In this document: in pieces, positions 60,605 through 64,000 of the stretch
Position numbering within the stretch: position 1 is the stretch's first letter
Layout of the letters: each line of letters opens with the position of its first letter
Assembly (NCBI GenBank): GCA_013399695.1
Contig: VXAU01000691.1
Span: 496,001-560,000 of the forward strand
Source: Formicarius rufipectus
Taxonomy: Eukaryota; Chordata; Aves; Passeriformes; Formicariidae
Length of the DNA: 64,000 nucleotides
Reading direction: 5' to 3'
Program-made: the position numbers and the translations under genes
Notes under the pieces: generated by a model
Databases searched by the model: none
Seen by the model: the letters and a program-made list of their open reading frames with translations, nothing else
Told to the model about the DNA's origin: nothing

Positions 60605-63004
60605 ATGCAATGAGACGGTTTTTAATGTAGTTTTCAACTCAGGCAGTTCTCTGAATCTGCGCTCAGCCATAAATGAAAATGTGCTCCCCAAACTTTCTTG
60701 CTTCTTTTGTGCTGTACATCGAGAGATCTCCATCCAGCTGGAGGGAGCCAAGGCCAGCACAGAGAGCCTCAGACACAGATGTGTAGCTGGTGGAATTCAC
60801 CATTCTCAATTGGGTACACAAGTGTTTTTTTCCAGTGTGCTGGTGATGCACAGAGATCAAGTTGGCATGTTGAGCATTAGGCTGTGCAGTGGGCACAAAC
60901 ACCAGTGAGTGCAAGACACTGAGGTTGCTCTCAGTCTTAACCAAGTCCTTGGAACTGACCAAGTCATCCACCCACAGCTGGAGCTCAGCACAGGCAGTGC
61001 TGCTCTCACAAGGGAGGCCACTGTAAAACCTCTGCTCCCCTTTGCAACAGCACAAAAATGAGGGCAGTCATTGGGATTAGAAGAGATCAGATCCAGCTCC
61101 CTCCTCTGCCTACAGGGATTGTTAAATCTCTCAGAAGAGTCCTAATTAGTGTGCTATGAAGTATTCCACGGAAGAATGCTCTTGGTTGCTCCTGATGTTA
61201 TTGCACTTGGCATTAAATAATTAAATCTTTGCTGGAGAAAAGATGCAAGGGAAAGGCAGGGAGAATGGGAGTGGAGGGGGAGATAGAGAGAGCACCAAGA
61301 GGACTTTTAATATGTGAGAAAGACTTGTATTCTCATTCCTATAACTACACCAACACTTCACACTACATAGTCATTGAAGGAGAGAACACGTACCTTCCCA
61401 TCCAAAGGTGCTTCCTTTCTACTGCACAAATCACATTTTCTTTTAATTAATTGTTAAGAGATTTTTGGGAGACTGTCTGTTGTTGAGCATATTCATAGCA
61501 CTTCTTTCCTGCAGGGAGGGTCAGACCCCTTCACTGAGCAGAAATGTGTTTGTGTCCCTGAATAGTTGGGCTTGGAGATAAATCCTTTCAACAAGGTTGC
61601 TGAGGAGTGCAAGGCATGTGGGAGGGAGAGATTTATGTATGTGATCTTGGTGCTTCTGAAGGGAAAGTTTAACATGTGATAAGGCAGATGTATGGCTGAG
61701 GCATTTAATTTGATTAGAAAGCTGTGAGACAAGTTTGAGTGAGTGCTCCTCAGTCTTTGCTATGAGATCACTATGTTGTTTTATTATGACAACAGATGGA
61801 AAGGGGCTTTTCTACTTGATGTCAATCATGTTTGTGACTCAATTATCTATTTCTACTGATACAACTACTTAAACCCATACAATTGTACTGTTTAGGGGAC
61901 AGGGGAGGGGTTCTACTGTGAGGAAGATTTTTTCCTTGATTTTAATGCTGGGTAGTAATATATTTTTGTGTGCATCTGCATATAAAAGATACTAGCAAGT
62001 CGTGCCTGGGAAATTATTTCTTTGGTGACAGCTTTTTAATTGTATCTGTGATCTCTGCAGGTGAAAGCCTAAGTATATGTGGTTTTCAGAAACTGCATAT
62101 TGAGGCAAAGTTGAATGTGTTCAGTAATTGTTATTTCTGGGATTTTTGTAATGCTTTAATAAGACAAAGTTATACCTGAAGTTAATACTTACTTTTCTGT
62201 GTGAGATTGAATATGTAATCTAGCAATAAATTCTCTTATGTCATTCCAAGATAGGAAGATTCCTGCATTTATCAAAAGTTTGGGGGGCTTGAGAAGAGAA
62301 AGATCTTCTCTTGAGACTTCCATCATTGCCCTACTCAGGCTCAAAACAACGTTTCACAGCTCTTAAACCCAAGGAAGGGGAGTTATAATTAGTAATGTTC
62401 ACTGAAGGCTTTCAAAGCCTCTGTTACAGCTGAGAATGCTCCAAGGGTTAGGGAGGGCAAGGTCAGAGTTTCCAGCATTGTGATCCTGTTAGTCCAGAGC
62501 ACTTCAATTAATCTGTGCTGCGTTAAAGCCAAGTTGACCCCAGTGCTCAGAAATGGTGCCGAGGGCTCAAGAGGCAGCCCCTGCAATGCACTGGGACCTC
62601 CCTGATAGTGCTCCCTGTGCTTGTGGAGTGCTCTGGCTGCAGCTGCCCCATCGTGCCTTTGAGGACAACCTGAAGTTCTGATTGTTCTGTTCCTGGCTAG
62701 AGAGTCACAACACCAGATATACTCTTTCCTACTAAGCAACCTGGCTTGAGTCTCTCTGGAAATCAAAATCCATGTATCTTGCTAGACTTAGAAAGATTTA
62801 TATTTGAACATAATAATGTTCTTGATTTGGTGTAAGCTCCTCAATCCTTCCTTATCCCAAAGAAGGATTCATTTCAGTAATGAAGGAAATTATCTCCGTA
62901 TATAATTGTAATTTTTTTTTGTATTTCTTTGACTCAAAGGCACATTATAAGTGCAAAATAGAAATTTAATATTTTGATATAAAGTGACAATTACAAAGGA
63001 AAGT
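60605..63004. other. Anonymous DNA, no gene recognised
   Basis: The minus-strand frame at 60663-61055 (130 codons) and that at 62389-62766 (125 codons) have no convincing domain. No mobile element is recognised. Confidence 0.5.
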
Positions 63005-63230
63005 TATTAAGCTTCTATCCATCTGAATTCTGGCAAAACCTTTGGTGCATTATGGTCATATTCTCTGCCTGCAGCTGTGCTGTAGAGGCCAGACAGCTCT
63101 GCAAAGCATCACATTTTACACACTCTTTTAACTGTGATGCTGCATGAAACTGAGCTACAATTACATTATGAAGACAGGCTCTTCTGCATTCATCTGGAGT
63201 GGAGGAGTAGGAAGCTTCCAAACTCGAAAA
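63005..63230. promoter_or_regulatory. Candidate conserved noncoding block (weak)
   Basis: Complex, balanced sequence with an E-box-type CAGCTG (63073-63078), paired AAGCATCACA and TGTGATGCTG words (63105-63114, 63135-63144) and two AATTACATTATG-like words. It has no simple repeat. It reads like a conserved element, but this is an impression and not a measurement. Confidence 0.22.
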
Positions 63231-63598
63231 AAAACTGAGTTTAAATACTCTTGCTTGTAAGGGTGACCATGACCCCTCCCCTTCTCAGCATTGCAACACA
63301 CCTTTACCGTCAGACATTTGTAGTGTGGCAAAGAGAGTCTCCTTTACTACAATAACCAGTTGTCACTCGGTGTGGCCATTGCAGTTTGCTGCCTTTAGGA
63401 TTTATTTGTTGTGTCTCTCATGTCAAAATGTGTCTTCAGGTACTGTCAGCTCGTAATATCAAGGTCACACCATTCCACCTGTTCTAGACGGATGCTCTTT
63501 GCCTTGGACATGTCTCCAGGCTCTCACCTCTGGTACAGGCTGTTCTGTGTGGGTTGCTTAAGGAAACACCTCTCGTAGCAAACAGCTGCCTCATCTCA
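63231..63598. other. Anonymous DNA, no gene recognised
   Basis: No gene or repeat is recognised before the SINE insertion. Confidence 0.5.
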
Positions 63599-63711
63599 AG
63601 ACTTTCACAGAATATTCCAAGGTGGAAGGGACCCACGAGGACCCTTGAGATCAACTCATCAAACCCCCAATCCTGGCATTACTAGCACTGTGCTCTAACC
63701 GACTGAGACTT
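63599..63711. repeat. Target-site duplication of the SINE (AGACTT)
   Basis: AGACTT at 63599-63604 and at 63706-63711 exactly brackets the SINE. Six matching bases on both exact edges support a true retroposition event and fix its limits. Confidence 0.65.
63605..63705 (-). mobile_element. tRNA-Ile-derived SINE with CR1 tail (TguSINE1-like)
   Basis: On the minus strand the first half (63705 down to 63655) reads CAGTCGGTTAGAGCACAGTG followed by CTAGTAATGCCAGGATTGGG and GGTTTGATGAG. This aligns base for base with tRNA-Ile from the D-arm to the T-loop (B box GGTTTGATGAG versus consensus GGTTCGANTCC; AGT in place of the AAT anticodon). The second half (63654 to 63605) is a CR1 3' end (GTGGGTCCCTTCCACCTTGG, then ATATTCTGTGA). 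A tRNA-Ile head on a CR1 tail is the structure described for TguSINE1 of passerines, mobilised by CR1 enzymes. AGACTT flanks both sides (63599-63604 and 63706-63711), a probable target-site duplication. The copy starts 12 nt inside the tRNA, removing much of the A box, so it was transcriptionally dead on arrival. Confidence 0.88.
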
Positions 63712-64000
63712 GGTTATGGCAATGGCTTTCCAACATTCCTGTCTTGGCAAATGCCTTGTGCCTGTTCCGGTGACATCTCTGTCAAGCTGGTCTTCCATGT
63801 ATCCTAATGTTTGCAACACCTTAGTATTGGCCTTGTTTTACTGCAGCCTTCTGACTGTGACAAGAGCAAAAAACTACATCCCATGCTCATCAAAATTGTG
63901 CTTTCCCATATCTGCCTCTTTCTAATTATTCATTGCCCTTTTTTAATTAGACTGGAGGATCTTTGCCTCAACAGTGATTCATCTCACTGACATCATACCT
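63712..64000. other. Anonymous DNA to the window end
   Basis: No gene or element is recognised. The sequence runs off the window. Confidence 0.5.

Noticed and set aside
60663..61055. Minus-strand frame containing WVDDLV, reminiscent of a reverse-transcriptase YVDD box
   Set aside because: No flanking reverse-transcriptase motifs and no LTR or LINE nucleotide similarity around it; the match is four or five residues and likely chance.
63655..63705. A genuine tRNA-Ile gene
   Set aside because: The acceptor stem and A box start are missing, the anticodon is altered and the 3' half is a CR1 tail; it is a SINE head, not a tRNA gene.
1..64000. CRISPR arrays, bacterial operons, phage or plasmid modules
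   Set aside because: No regularly spaced repeats, no dense long open frames and no ribosome-binding-site spacing; the sequence is vertebrate nuclear DNA.

Overview
The window is AT-rich vertebrate nuclear DNA, almost certainly from a songbird (oscine passerine). Three things point there: several 5'-truncated CR1 LINE copies with typical avian 3' ends, a long-terminal-repeat insertion of avian endogenous-retrovirus type, and, near the right end, a tRNA-Ile-headed SINE with a CR1-type tail, the arrangement described for the passerine TguSINE1 family. I recognise no protein-coding exon, rRNA, functional tRNA, CRISPR array or bacterial-type operon. The open reading frames are short, lack recognisable domains and lie in repeats or anonymous sequence. 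The window is best read as intergenic or deep intronic DNA.

Layout. 1-3.37 kb: anonymous AT-rich DNA with homopolymer tracts. 3.37-4.21 kb: a CR1 3' end followed by the one convincing CpG island, which carries an octamer fused to an inverted CCAAT box and a near-perfect RFX X-box, so it is a candidate promoter. 4.2-16.4 kb: mostly anonymous, with an old CR1 reverse-transcriptase remnant (10.8-11.2 kb) and a possible very old amniote repeat (8.5 kb). 16.47-17.17 kb: a likely solo LTR. 17-30 kb: anonymous DNA with two short CR1 3' ends in opposite orientation (21.1 and 22.8 kb), some hairpins and relics of the old repeat. 30-43 kb: candidate regulatory sequence, a (CA)15 microsatellite, a small CR1 fragment, and at 43.06 kb a 31-N gap whose two flanks are copies of each other (probable assembly artefact).

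43-64 kb: anonymous DNA with a POU/SOX-motif-rich block (48.4-49.1 kb), the longest CR1 (53.6-54.15 kb), a GC-rich block (55.6-55.95 kb), a PBX/MEIS-motif block (59.2-59.7 kb), a 3'-truncated CR1 (60.3-60.6 kb) and the SINE (63.6-63.7 kb). No set of genes acts together here. Any function is likely to be regulatory (the CpG island and the candidate enhancer blocks), and the rest records transposition. Conservation could not be tested without alignments, so all enhancer calls are inference from motif content.
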